Part shown: piece by piece, positions 44,015 through 51,196 of the stretch
How positions within the stretch are numbered: position 1 is the stretch's first letter
How the letters are laid out: the number at the start of each line of letters is the position of its first letter
Notes under the pieces: generated by a model
Seen by the model: the letters and a program-made list of their open reading frames with translations, nothing else
Database searches by the model: none
Told to the model about the DNA's origin: nothing
Source: Geoalkalibacter subterraneus
Lineage (GTDB): Bacteria; Desulfobacterota; Desulfuromonadia; Desulfuromonadales; Geoalkalibacteraceae
Reading direction: 5' to 3'
NCBI RefSeq assembly: GCF_000827125.1
Contig: NZ_CP010311.1
Coordinates: forward strand, 1,116,001 to 1,180,000
DNA: 64,000 nucleotides
Made by a program: the position numbers and the translations under genes

Positions 44015-44290
44015 ATGTCGACCATGGATCGTGCCTCCCGCAACCGCCTGACACCCCAGTTATCGGATCGCTTCAGCGGTTCTACGCTTTTTGATCGCGT
44101 CGCGCGTGCCGGCTGCCTGCCGCGCAAGGAGCTGTATGAAGCCTGGGAGGTGGCACGCCGGGTGCGCCGTGCCGGGTATTGTGTCCATACCCAGACGATC
44201 CCCGGGGATATTACGCCCCAAAATCGGTTATTGCTCGCTGAGTCTGGCGGGAAAATGCCTCATACGGCTTTCGGGACGGAAGTAAAATGA
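44015..44290 (+). pseudogene. Truncated methyltransferase-like gene
   Basis: The first 50 residues or so (STLFDRVARAGCLPRKELYE then AWEVARRVRR) look like the opening of a second SAM-dependent methyltransferase. The sequence then becomes unrelated just where the SAM-binding motif should start. The ATG lies two bases after the stop of the preceding methyltransferase. It is read as a deletion remnant. Confidence 0.5.
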
Positions 44291-44307
44291 ACGGGTGATC
44301 AAAGGAT

Positions 44308-44805
44308 ATGAGTCAGCAACGAAAAAATTATATGACCCCCGGCTGCGCCGCGCGCATGCGGGCGGAACTCAAGGAACTGCTCTACAAGGAGCGCCCCGCG
44401 ATGGTCGACACGGTAGCCTGGGCGGCTTCCAACGGCGACCGTTCCGAGAACGCGGATTATCAGTACGGCAAAAGGCGCCTGCGGGAGATCGACCGCAGAA
44501 TCCGCTTTCTCACCAAACAGCTGGATGCGGCGGACATCGTCGACCCTCTCGATCAGAAGGCGCGCGCCGGCGACCGCGTCCTGTTCGGCGCTACGGTGAC
44601 GGTGGAAAACGCCGACGGCGTGGAGCGGGTGCTGAGCCTGGTGGGCGGCGATGAAATGGACGCCTCGCGTGGACGTATCAGCTGGTTCTCGCCGGTCGGT
44701 CGCGCGCTTCTCAATGCGCGGGAAGGGGATGAAGTCACCGTTGTGACCCCCGGCGGCCGCGAGGAGCTGGAAATCGTCAAGGTCGACTATCTTCCGCTGG
44801 ACTGA
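44308..44805 (+). CDS. greB: Transcription elongation factor GreB
   Basis: GreB inserts a coiled-coil into the RNA polymerase secondary channel to rescue backtracked complexes. The 165-residue protein has the N-terminal coiled-coil with the acidic tip (ASNGDRSENADYQYGKRRLREID, about residues 41-63) and a C-terminal FKBP-like domain (GDEMDASRGRISWFSPVGRALL). The DYQYGKRRLREIDRR pattern is GreB-like rather than GreA-like. An AAAGGAT stretch precedes the ATG. Confidence 0.92.
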   Translation: MSQQRKNYMTPGCAARMRAELKELLYKERPAMVDTVAWAASNGDRSENADYQYGKRRLREIDRRIRFLTKQLDAADIVDPLDQKARAGDRVLFGATVTVENADGVERVLSLVGGDEMDASRGRISWFSPVGRALLNAREGDEVTVVTPGGREELEIVKVDYLPLD

Positions 44806-44875
44806 AGTTGCGCGTCCCACCCGTCGCTTCCTTCCCCATGCTGAACTGTGACATTAAACTTTGTTTGGAGAGATC

Positions 44876-45712
44876 ATGATCCAGATCGGTTGTACCAATA
44901 AACTTAAAATTACGACCATCGACGATGAAGGCGCCTGGTTTGAGGATGAGCAGCTGCGCATTCTGCTGCCTGCCCGCGAAGTGCCCGGCAGTGCCGCGCC
45001 GGGGGATGAGCTGGCTGTTTTTGTTTTCATCAATACGGTGGGGCTGCCGGTGGCGACCCTTAAACGCCCCAGGGCACAGGTCGGGGAATTCGCCCAGCTT
45101 CAGGTCAGCGATGTCACCAAACACGGCGCCTTTCTCGATTGGGGGCTGGACAAGGAGCTGCTCGTGCCCTACAGCGAACAGCCTGAGCGCATGCGCAAAG
45201 GCCATCGCTACCTGGTCAAGGTCTGCCTTGACGACCGCAACCGGGTCGTGGCCACCGCTCGCGTGGAAAAATGCCTGGAAGAGCCGCCTGGGGAATTAAA
45301 GGTCAACGACCAGGTGGATGTGCTGCTGTGGGATTTTACCGATCTCGGCGTGAAGGTCATCATCAACGATCTTTATCCGGCGCTGCTTTACGGGGATGAG
45401 GTGCGCCCCGGCATGAAGCGGGGGCAGCGCTTCAAGGCCTACGTGCAGAATATCCGTGACGACGGCAAGATCGATGTGACCCTGCGCCGCAGTGGGGCTG
45501 CGGGTGTGGTGGATGCGCGGGACAGGATTCTCGAAGCGCTGCAGCCGGAAGGCTTTCTGCCGCTGCACGACCAGAGTTCCCCGCAGGAAATCTTTCAGCG
45601 CCTGGGGATGAGCAAAAAGGTCTTCAAAAAAGCGGTAGGCGGATTGTACAAGGAGGGTCGCGTTGAACTGGCGCGCGACGGCATCCGTTTGAAGGATCAA
45701 TCGAAGAGTTGA
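44876..45712 (+). CDS. cvfB: S1 RNA-binding protein, CvfB family
   Basis: This 278-residue protein has three S1-like domains followed by a winged-helix domain, as in CvfB/YitL. The clear S1 segment is QVSDVTKHGAFLDWGLDKEL (about residues 78-97). The end has PQEIFQRLGMSKKVFKKAVGGLYKEGRVEL, the winged helix. The family affects translation or virulence gene expression in Gram-positive bacteria; its role here is unknown. The start at 44876 follows GGAGAG; a TTG at 44861 is the only earlier choice. Confidence 0.88.
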   Translation: MIQIGCTNKLKITTIDDEGAWFEDEQLRILLPAREVPGSAAPGDELAVFVFINTVGLPVATLKRPRAQVGEFAQLQVSDVTKHGAFLDWGLDKELLVPYSEQPERMRKGHRYLVKVCLDDRNRVVATARVEKCLEEPPGELKVNDQVDVLLWDFTDLGVKVIINDLYPALLYGDEVRPGMKRGQRFKAYVQNIRDDGKIDVTLRRSGAAGVVDARDRILEALQPEGFLPLHDQSSPQEIFQRLGMSKKVFKKAVGGLYKEGRVELARDGIRLKDQSKS

Positions 45713-45858
45713 TGAGGAGAGGATGATCCGGCTTGAGACAGTCTGTCACATTATGGAGCGCTCCTGAGACATCATGAACTGCAGTTCGATTCTGGATGAG
45801 ATTGTAAGTCCTTTATTTTGCATGACCTTTTAAAACGTTTACGGAAATTCAGGAAGGG

Positions 45859-45874
45859 TGGCAAACCCTTTGCA
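45859..45874 (+). promoter_or_regulatory. Sigma-54 promoter of the small RHH-like gene
   Basis: TGGCAAACCCTTTGCA has GG (45860-45861) and GC (45872-45873) ten bases apart and differs from the strong consensus at one -24 position. It lies 53 bases before the ATG. Confidence 0.7.
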
Positions 45875-45926
45875 CTATCTGCAGAGAAAAAAATGCAGTG
45901 ACCAACGAGTGCAGAGGAGGATACCC

Positions 45927-46106
45927 ATGGCCAGAGTCAACGAAAACCCCAAAAAATTCATCATTTCCTGTCGAGTCAACCATCGGGAAATGCGCGAGCT
46001 GCAGGAGCGCGCGCAGGAATCGGGGCTCAGCATCACTGCGTTGTTGCGTGAGAGCCTCGATCTGTCCGACGAAGCTCGCCGCGATGCCAATCGGTCCTGC
46101 GCCTGA
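45927..46106 (+). CDS. Small ribbon-helix-helix-like protein
   Basis: This 59-residue protein has a strand-helix-helix pattern (KFIISCRVNHREMRELQERA then SGLSITALLRESLDLS) like CopG/Arc or MobC-type ribbon-helix-helix proteins. GAGGAGG (45914-45920) precedes the ATG. It has its own sigma-54-type promoter and is convergent with the aor operon. DNA binding is likely by fold; targets are not known. No toxin gene is adjacent, so it is probably a regulator rather than an antitoxin. Confidence 0.72.
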   Translation: MARVNENPKKFIISCRVNHREMRELQERAQESGLSITALLRESLDLSDEARRDANRSCA

Positions 46107-46160
46107 AGGTCAACCGGGCGAAGCCGGAGCGCGGAGGGAAAGGTTTGCGCCAGGGTGCGT

Positions 46161-46994
46161 TCAGGCCGTTGGAGGGGTGTCCCTGCTTTGCGTTTCCACG
46201 AATTCCATTTCCAGCAGATCGACAATCAGAGTGCGCCCCCGCAACGGCGTGCCGCGTCCCAGCAGAACCTTGCAGACCTCGGCAGCCTGCAGGCTTGCAA
46301 TCACCGCGGGAGTGAAAGAAGGGTTGCCAAGCTCCTTCTCAATTCCACGGCCGTTCTGCGGATAGTTCTCCTGCACGGTTCGTTCGCCGGGGAACTGGGT
46401 CGTGACTTGCCCGTACCAGCCGGCGATGGCGCCGTGAACCATGGTAATCCCCAGGGCTGAACTGATTTCCGCCAGCTCAAGACGCCCCTCGATATTGTCC
46501 AGCGCATCCACCGCGACCGTGCTTTCGGACAGCAACTCCATGCCATTATTCCGGCCGAAAGCCTTTTGGTGGGTGATGACCTCCACTGCCGGGTTGATCT
46601 CCCTCAGACGTTTTTTCGCGACATCCACTTTGGGCGTGCCGAGCAGGGCAGGGGTGGCCAGCAATTGCCGGTTGAGATTGTGTTCTTCAAACACATCGGG
46701 GTCGATGGCGACAATTCGTCCAACGCCAAGCCGGCCCAGTTCTTCGAGAATATAGCCGCCCAGCCCACCACAGCCGATGACAGCCACCCGGCTTTCAGCC
46801 AGCCGCAGTTGATCGGCGAGGGTCAGCATGTTGCGGTTGCGTTGATAGCGTGCAGGCAGCAGATTTCTTTCAAGGGCCAGTCGTTCAATCCGGGCCCAGC
46901 TCAGGCCGGACTGTTCGACCGCTTGCCCCAGAGCTTCTTGAGAGAGCAGGCCGTCGCGGGATTGGGCCGCCAGAAAAGAGCAGACATCTTCCAT
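46161..46994 (-). CDS. MoeB/ThiF/HesA-family adenylyltransferase of the aor operon
   Basis: It should activate the C-terminal Gly-Gly of the adjacent MoaD with ATP so that sulfur can be added for molybdopterin synthesis. The 277-residue protein has a helical N-terminal extension (about 60 residues) and then the ATP motif VAVIGCGGLGGYILEELGRL (about 88-107) and DPDVFEEHNLNRQLL. DALDNIEGRLELAE and SLQAAEVCKVLLG follow later. The two CxxC zinc pairs and the catalytic Cys region of typical MoeB/ThiF are absent. GGAGGAGG lies before the ATG, which starts one base after the moaD stop. It is the last gene of aor-moaD-moeB-like. Confidence 0.87.
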   Translation of the reverse strand: MEDVCSFLAAQSRDGLLSQEALGQAVEQSGLSWARIERLALERNLLPARYQRNRNMLTLADQLRLAESRVAVIGCGGLGGYILEELGRLGVGRIVAIDPDVFEEHNLNRQLLATPALLGTPKVDVAKKRLREINPAVEVITHQKAFGRNNGMELLSESTVAVDALDNIEGRLELAEISSALGITMVHGAIAGWYGQVTTQFPGERTVQENYPQNGRGIEKELGNPSFTPAVIASLQAAEVCKVLLGRGTPLRGRTLIVDLLEMEFVETQSRDTPPTA

Positions 46995-46995
46995 T

Positions 46996-47220
46996 TCAGC
47001 CTCCTCCGACCAGCGGAAAGAGCGCAAGCGCATCTCCTTCCTTGAGTTCATAATCCAGTGCCGCGTGACGGTAGTTGACCATCACCACCCCCAGTTGATC
47101 TTCCGATAAGCCCAATTCTTCCACAATGCGGCGGACAGGCGTTCCAGGTGGGTAGTCACGATCCTCGACTTTGAAGCGCCCGACCCGGAACGAGGCGAAG
47201 AGTTTAACGGTGATCTTCAT
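46996..47220 (-). CDS. moaD: MoaD-like molybdopterin synthase small subunit (AOR-associated)
   Basis: This 74-residue beta-grasp sulfur carrier ends in PLVGGG, with the C-terminal Gly-Gly needed for thiocarboxylation. The body MKITVKLFASFRVGRF and EGDALALFPLVGG fit MoaD. It lies 89 bp after aor and directly before the adenylyltransferase gene, so it probably makes the pterin dithiolene for the tungsten cofactor of AOR. The start at 47220 is chosen for the family N-terminus; the in-frame extension would read into the intergenic space. Confidence 0.88.
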   Translation of the reverse strand: MKITVKLFASFRVGRFKVEDRDYPPGTPVRRIVEELGLSEDQLGVVMVNYRHAALDYELKEGDALALFPLVGGG

Positions 47221-47309
47221 GCTGCAGACTCCCCGTGGCTGGATGAAAAAAATCCCGGTGTGGTTGAAACGGACCACACCGGGCATGGAGAGAAATGGAC
47301 AGAAAGATG

Positions 47310-49040
47310 TTAGAAGTTCCAGAACTCGTCGATTTCCTCGTCACTGAAATCCCAGACCACATTGTGCGGCGGCACGGGTTCGGTGTTGAAGAATTCCGGC
47401 AGGCGGTCGTGACTGCTGTTGAAACCGGCTTCGGTGTTGAACTTGCGCTCGAGTTTCAGGATGCTCTTGCCGAGATCGGTGACATCGTCACCGGTGAGGC
47501 TGATGCCGAAGCGCGCGTTGATCATGTCGATGAGCGCCGGCAGGCATTCGGGGATATCAAGTGCCGGGAATGCGACGAAGATGCACATGCCGGTGGAATC
47601 GACGGCGGCGGTGGCGATCTGCAGGTTGCGTGAGAGTTCCACCTGGCCGTCCTTCTTCAACGGGTCGACCTGGCCGCCGACTCCGAGGATGTTGGTGGCG
47701 ATGCAGTAGCCGGCCGTGTGGTCGGCTCCCATGGTCGAGGTCGCATAGGTGATGCCGATCCCCTTGATGGAGCGTGGATCGTAAGCGGGGATCGCCTGGT
47801 TTTTGACGACCGGAATGCGAGTGAGGCCGTAAGCCTTGCCGACGCTGGCGGTGCCATTGCCGATGATGCGCCCCAATGGTGTCCCCTTGGCGACTTCCTC
47901 GCGCAGAAGGCGTTTGATTCCGGCGGCGTCTCCGAAGGGCAGCACGCCGGCTTCCATGGCGACGCCCATGGCGACCGCCGTTTCAATGGAATCCACGCCG
48001 ATATCGTCCATGATGTTGTCGATCTCGGCCATGGCGTCGAGGTCGCTGATGCAACAGTCGGCGCCCAGCCCCCAGATCGTTTCGTATTCGAAACCTGAAG
48101 AGAGATATTTGCCGTCTTTGTCCACGTAGACCTGGGAGCACTGGATAATGCATCCGGCATGGCAGCCGTGCTTGAATTTGCCGCCGCGCTTGGCGATGGT
48201 TTCCTGCATGGTCTCGCCGGAGATCTTGTCGTGTTCCTTGTACTGGCCCTCTTTGAAGTTGCGGGTCGGCAGGCCGCCTGCTTCGTTGATGATGTTGACC
48301 AGCACGTTGGTGCCATAGGTGGGTAGTCCTTCGCCGCTGACCGGATGATCGAGCAGCGCCTTGGCGAAGGTGCGTGCAGCGGTTTTGAATTTTTCCGGAT
48401 CGGCGACAGTGACGCCGGGGGCATCCTTGTCGTCGATACTGATGAATTTAATCCGCTTGGAGCCCATTACCGCCCCCATGCCGCCGCGGCCGTGGCTGCG
48501 CATCTTGCTGTCCGGGTCCTTGACCGAGATGTTGGCCATCTCCATCTTCATTTCGCCGGCCGGGCCGATGGTGATCAGTCCTGTTTTCTTGTTGAAGCGT
48601 GCTTCGACCGCGTCGACCACCTCGAAATTGCCTTTGCCTAACAGTTCTTTTTCTTCCTGGAGCGTGGCTCCGTCTTTGGTGAGGTGTAGATTGTACCACT
48701 TATCCTCCTGGGGCTGCCCTTCGATGATCAGGGCCTTGATTCCCATGCGGGCGAACTGCTGCGCGGAGGTGCCGCCGGCGTTGCTCTCTTTGATGGTACC
48801 GGTCAGCGGGCTCTTGGCGCCGCAGGACATGCGCCCGGAATTGGCTGCAGCGGTACCGGAGAGCAATCCCGGTGCGAAAACCAGCTTGTTGTTGGGACCC
48901 AGAGGGTGACAGGTCGGGGGCACTTCGGCCGCGACGATGGTGGAGGTCAGCCCGCGGCCGCCGAGCCCGGCCCAGGCTTCGGGGACCTCTTCAACCTGGC
49001 AGGTCAGGTTCGACATATTGACGCGAAAAATCTTATCCAT
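47310..49040 (-). CDS. aor: Tungsten-type aldehyde:ferredoxin oxidoreductase
   Basis: AOR oxidises aldehydes to acids and reduces ferredoxin, using a tungsten bis-pterin and one 4Fe-4S cluster. The 576-residue protein has the family N-terminal domain (GRGLTSTIVA, the SGRMSCGAKSPLTGTIKESN pterin region and KMRSHGRGGMGAVMGSKRIK). Cluster cysteines appear as CHAGCIIQC (293, 297, 301) and Cys486 in DSTGMCIFVAF. The first pair is three residues apart, where the archaeal prototype has two. Transcription passes through a Moco/Tuco-type leader. It reduces ferredoxin or, in reverse, acids; ADH genes nearby supply aldehyde. Confidence 0.93.
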   Translation of the reverse strand: MDKIFRVNMSNLTCQVEEVPEAWAGLGGRGLTSTIVAAEVPPTCHPLGPNNKLVFAPGLLSGTAAANSGRMSCGAKSPLTGTIKESNAGGTSAQQFARMGIKALIIEGQPQEDKWYNLHLTKDGATLQEEKELLGKGNFEVVDAVEARFNKKTGLITIGPAGEMKMEMANISVKDPDSKMRSHGRGGMGAVMGSKRIKFISIDDKDAPGVTVADPEKFKTAARTFAKALLDHPVSGEGLPTYGTNVLVNIINEAGGLPTRNFKEGQYKEHDKISGETMQETIAKRGGKFKHGCHAGCIIQCSQVYVDKDGKYLSSGFEYETIWGLGADCCISDLDAMAEIDNIMDDIGVDSIETAVAMGVAMEAGVLPFGDAAGIKRLLREEVAKGTPLGRIIGNGTASVGKAYGLTRIPVVKNQAIPAYDPRSIKGIGITYATSTMGADHTAGYCIATNILGVGGQVDPLKKDGQVELSRNLQIATAAVDSTGMCIFVAFPALDIPECLPALIDMINARFGISLTGDDVTDLGKSILKLERKFNTEAGFNSSHDRLPEFFNTEPVPPHNVVWDFSDEEIDEFWNF

Positions 49041-49076
49041 ATTTTCCTCTCCCTTTTCGTGAGGGGGTAGACAAAA

Positions 49077-49177
49077 AACGCATCTCCTTTCCGAAAGGGA
49101 GGCTGCGCCGTTTCCAACGCAACCCGTCGGCCGGTCGCCATGAGAGATTTCCGGTAGGCGGCAAGGCTCGGAGAGCA
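49077..49177 (-). ncRNA. Moco/Tuco riboswitch candidate upstream of aor
   Basis: Read on the minus strand, the leader has CTCTCCGAGCC (49175-49165), GTTGGAAACGGC, GCCTCCC and GGAAAGGAGA, the same ordered blocks as the leader of tupA. These are the conserved core elements of the Moco RNA class. A run of six T residues follows at about 49078-49073 and the aor ribosome binding site GGGAGAGG lies 20 bases further. Either a terminator or occlusion of this site could give control. In this class some variants are thought to sense the tungsten cofactor. Confidence 0.75.
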
Positions 49178-49192
49178 GGGTAAGAATTTACC

Positions 49193-49201
49193 AGTATAGC
49201 A
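49193..49201 (-). promoter_or_regulatory. Extended -10 promoter of the aor operon
   Basis: On the minus strand TGCTATACT is an extended -10 (TGnTATACT) 18 bases before the riboswitch core. No good -35 is seen, which extended -10 promoters tolerate. Confidence 0.55.
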
Positions 49202-49213
49202 CTTCATGGCGGT

Positions 49214-49255
49214 GAAGCAGGGGAAGGGGTGATTTTACCTCCTCCCCTGCTTCAC
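49214..49255 (-). terminator. Hairpin between adh1 and the aor leader
   Basis: GTGAAGCAGGGGA (49214-49226) and TCCCCTGCTTCAC (49243-49255) form a 13-bp perfect stem. It lies downstream of the minus-strand adh1 stop and just upstream of the aor promoter, so it should separate the two transcripts. Confidence 0.75.
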
Positions 49256-49287
49256 ATTCGATAATCCCATGAAGGCAGGAAGCCGGA

Positions 49288-50451
49288 TTACATGGCCGCT
49301 TTGTAGATGCCGATGACGCAATCGAGGGTCGCGACCCGGGGATTGGTCAGCATGCATGCGTCTTTCATGGCGTTCTCGGCCATGATGCGCAGGTCGGTTT
49401 CTTTTACATCGAGATCTTTCAGTCCGGCGGGGATGCCTATGTCCCTGGAAAGCTTGCGAATGGCGGCGATGCCTTTGGCGGCTGCATCCATATCGGAGAG
49501 CCCTTCGATGTTTTCGCCCATGGCCACGGCAATATCGGCGAACCGTTTGGGATTGGAGATCATGTTGAACTCGCACACCGCCGGAAGCAGGATGGCGTTG
49601 CACACTCCGTGGGGAAGGTTGTAGAAGCCGCCGAGCTGGTGAGCCATGGCATGGACGTAGCCAAGGCTGGCATTGTTGAATGCCATGCCGGCGAGGTATT
49701 CGGCATAAGCCATTTTGTCGCGGGCTTCAAGGTTCTGGCCGTTGGCGACGACCGGGCGGAGGTAGTCGGAGACAAGTTCGATGGCCTTGATGGCGCAGGC
49801 GTCGGTGATGGGGGTTGCAATCGTTGAGACATACGCTTCGACGGCGTGGGTCAGGGCGTCCATGCCGGTGGCAGCGGTCAGGGCGGCGGGCTTGCCGACC
49901 ATCAGCACGGGATCGTTGATCGCGATATTGGGGGTGCAGCGCCAGTCGACGATGGCCATCTTGACCTTTGTGTCCGTGTTGGTGATGATGCAGAAGCGGG
50001 TCATCTCCGAAGCAGTGCCGGCGGTGGTGTTGATGGCGACAAAGGGGGGCATGGGTTTGGTGCTTTTGTCGACGCCCTCGAAGTCGCGGATGTTGCCGCC
50101 ATTTCCGATGACCAGGCCGATCCCCTTGGCGCAGTCGTGGGAGCTGCCACCGCCGAGGGAGATGATGGCGTCGCAGTTGTTCTTTTGGTAAGCTTTGACG
50201 CCGTCATGGACGTTGGTGTCGGTCGGATTCGGCTCGGCGCCGTCGAAGATCACCACCGGAACGCCGGCTTTTTCCACCTGCTTTTTGATCTGGTCGGCCA
50301 TGCCGATCCCCGAGATTCCCTTGTCGGTAACCAGCAGAGCCTTGGTCGCGCCCAGTGCTTTGGCCTGGTCGCCGGCTTCTTTGGAAGAACCGACGCCCAT
50401 GAGAGAAACAGTGGGGATGAAGAATCCGAAAGTTTGATCTGCCAATGCCAT
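49288..50451 (-). CDS. Iron-containing alcohol dehydrogenase 1
   Basis: This NAD-dependent group III alcohol dehydrogenase has 387 residues. It has the Rossmann-like SLGGGSSHDCAKGIGL motif, TTAGTASEMTRFCII, and the iron ligands in GMDALTHAVEAY, HAMAHQLGGFYNLPHG. ADQTFGFFIPTVSLMG at the N-terminus matches the ethanol and 1,3-propanediol dehydrogenase group. The start at 50451 follows AGGAGAG. A sigma-54 promoter lies at 50580-50595 and a palindrome further upstream. The downstream aor gene has its own promoter, so the two are probably regulated separately but act in sequence: alcohol to aldehyde, then aldehyde to acid. Confidence 0.93.
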   Translation of the reverse strand: MALADQTFGFFIPTVSLMGVGSSKEAGDQAKALGATKALLVTDKGISGIGMADQIKKQVEKAGVPVVIFDGAEPNPTDTNVHDGVKAYQKNNCDAIISLGGGSSHDCAKGIGLVIGNGGNIRDFEGVDKSTKPMPPFVAINTTAGTASEMTRFCIITNTDTKVKMAIVDWRCTPNIAINDPVLMVGKPAALTAATGMDALTHAVEAYVSTIATPITDACAIKAIELVSDYLRPVVANGQNLEARDKMAYAEYLAGMAFNNASLGYVHAMAHQLGGFYNLPHGVCNAILLPAVCEFNMISNPKRFADIAVAMGENIEGLSDMDAAAKGIAAIRKLSRDIGIPAGLKDLDVKETDLRIMAENAMKDACMLTNPRVATLDCVIGIYKAAM

Positions 50452-50579
50452 AATCTTCTCTCTCCTTTTTGTTGCAGCCCGGGCAACGGTCCGGGCCGGA
50501 ATGTTGTGCCGGGGGAGGAATCTTCTCGGAAAACCCATAGCCCCAAGCGGTAAAACGTTGGTTTGATTTGCAGGTATAC

Positions 50580-50595
50580 AGCAACAAGAGTGCCA
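50580..50595 (-). promoter_or_regulatory. Sigma-54 promoter of adh1
   Basis: On the minus strand TGGCACTCTTGTTGCT matches the -24/-12 consensus with GG and GC ten bases apart. Transcription would start near 50569, about 118 bases before the adh1 ATG. The NtrC-type regulator encoded at 57674 is the nearest candidate activator. Confidence 0.85.
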
Positions 50596-50688
50596 TTTTG
50601 TGAGAAAAGTCATATATTGCTGAAATGATTAAAATTATTCTTTTTTACGATGCGTCAACAAAGATTGGGATTATGGCAGGCGTTCCAC

Positions 50689-50728
50689 TCTGGCACGCAT
50701 TGCTCTCTTGTGAGACAATGTGTGCCAG
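50689..50728. promoter_or_regulatory. Large palindrome, candidate activator (UAS) site for adh1
   Basis: CTGGCACGCATTG and CAATGTGTGCCAG are inverted copies with one mismatch, separated by 13 bases that hold a TCTC/GAGA pair. It lies about 95-150 bases upstream of the adh1 sigma-54 promoter, the usual place for enhancer sites. It could also fold as an RNA hairpin. Confidence 0.5.
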
Positions 50729-50951
50729 GAAAAGGAGGAGGGGGCTTTGTCTCTTCGTGAAGAAAGTCGCGAACCGAAATCTCCTTGTTCTCAGGTGGGG
50801 CGATATGATCCATTCTGGAACAGCCGGTGGGGCATTTTGTACCGACCATTGGCGCTCCAATCAGCTTCATCTCTGCTCATTCTCTTTTGAAAACAGTGGG
50901 ATAGGTGTTTGCGCACGGGAATTGCTTGTATACCATCAAATAAAATAGAAT

Positions 50952-51060
50952 CTCCGAGCCGTTGCGCCTGAGGGGATGCCTCCCCATGGCATGCGGCCAA
51001 TGGGTACAGTTGGAAACGGCTGTGCCTCCCGGTATGGAAAGGAGACCTCAAGGCTCGGTC
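50952..51060 (+). ncRNA. Moco/Tuco riboswitch upstream of tupA
   Basis: CTCCGAGCC (50952-50960) pairs with GGCTCGG (51052-51058) as the closing P1 helix. Between them are a GC-rich hairpin arm (GAGGGGATGCCTCCCC region), GTTGGAAACGGC (51009-51020), GCCTCCC (51024-51030) and GGAAAGGAGACC (51036-51047). These are the ordered conserved blocks of the Moco RNA class. An intrinsic terminator follows at 51095. Downstream genes import tungstate and insert metal (moeA), which fits feedback by the pterin cofactor. Confidence 0.82.
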
Positions 51061-51094
51061 TGTGGGCGATGCTGCACGCAGATGAAGCAGATAG

Positions 51095-51125
51095 AGGCTT
51101 TCCCTTTTCGGGCAAGCCTTTTTTT
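51095..51125 (+). terminator. Riboswitch-associated terminator before tupA
   Basis: AGGCTT-T-CCC pairs with GGG-C-AAGCCT and is followed by TTTTTT. It is placed 35 bases after the riboswitch core and 70 bases before tupA, as expected for transcription attenuation. Confidence 0.8.
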
Positions 51126-51196
51126 GTTGCTCAAAGCAGGGGGGGCAGCCTGCAAGGTGAACAGAGCGTTTTCATTTTTCCCGAAAGGATTTGTAC

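Larger units (their letters stand above)
50452..51196. other. Divergent control region between adh1 and tupA
   Basis: These 745 bases contain the adh1 leader and sigma-54 promoter, a large palindrome (50689-50728), about 200 bases with no recognised content, the tupA leader riboswitch and its terminator. No gene is confidently supported. Confidence 0.6.

Noticed and set aside
48361-48909. Long plus-strand open frame opposite aor
   Set aside because: It is the antisense shadow of a well-conserved gene, with no domain and no ribosome binding site.
50691-50704. TGGCACGCATTGC as a second sigma-54 promoter in the adh1-tupA region
   Set aside because: GG and GC are only eight bases apart; sigma-54 needs ten. 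It is part of the palindrome.
50908-50928. Sigma-54-like site TGCGCACGGGAATTGCTT before the tupA riboswitch
   Set aside because: The invariant GG is CG, and no good sigma-70 alternative fits either, so no promoter was called for tupA.
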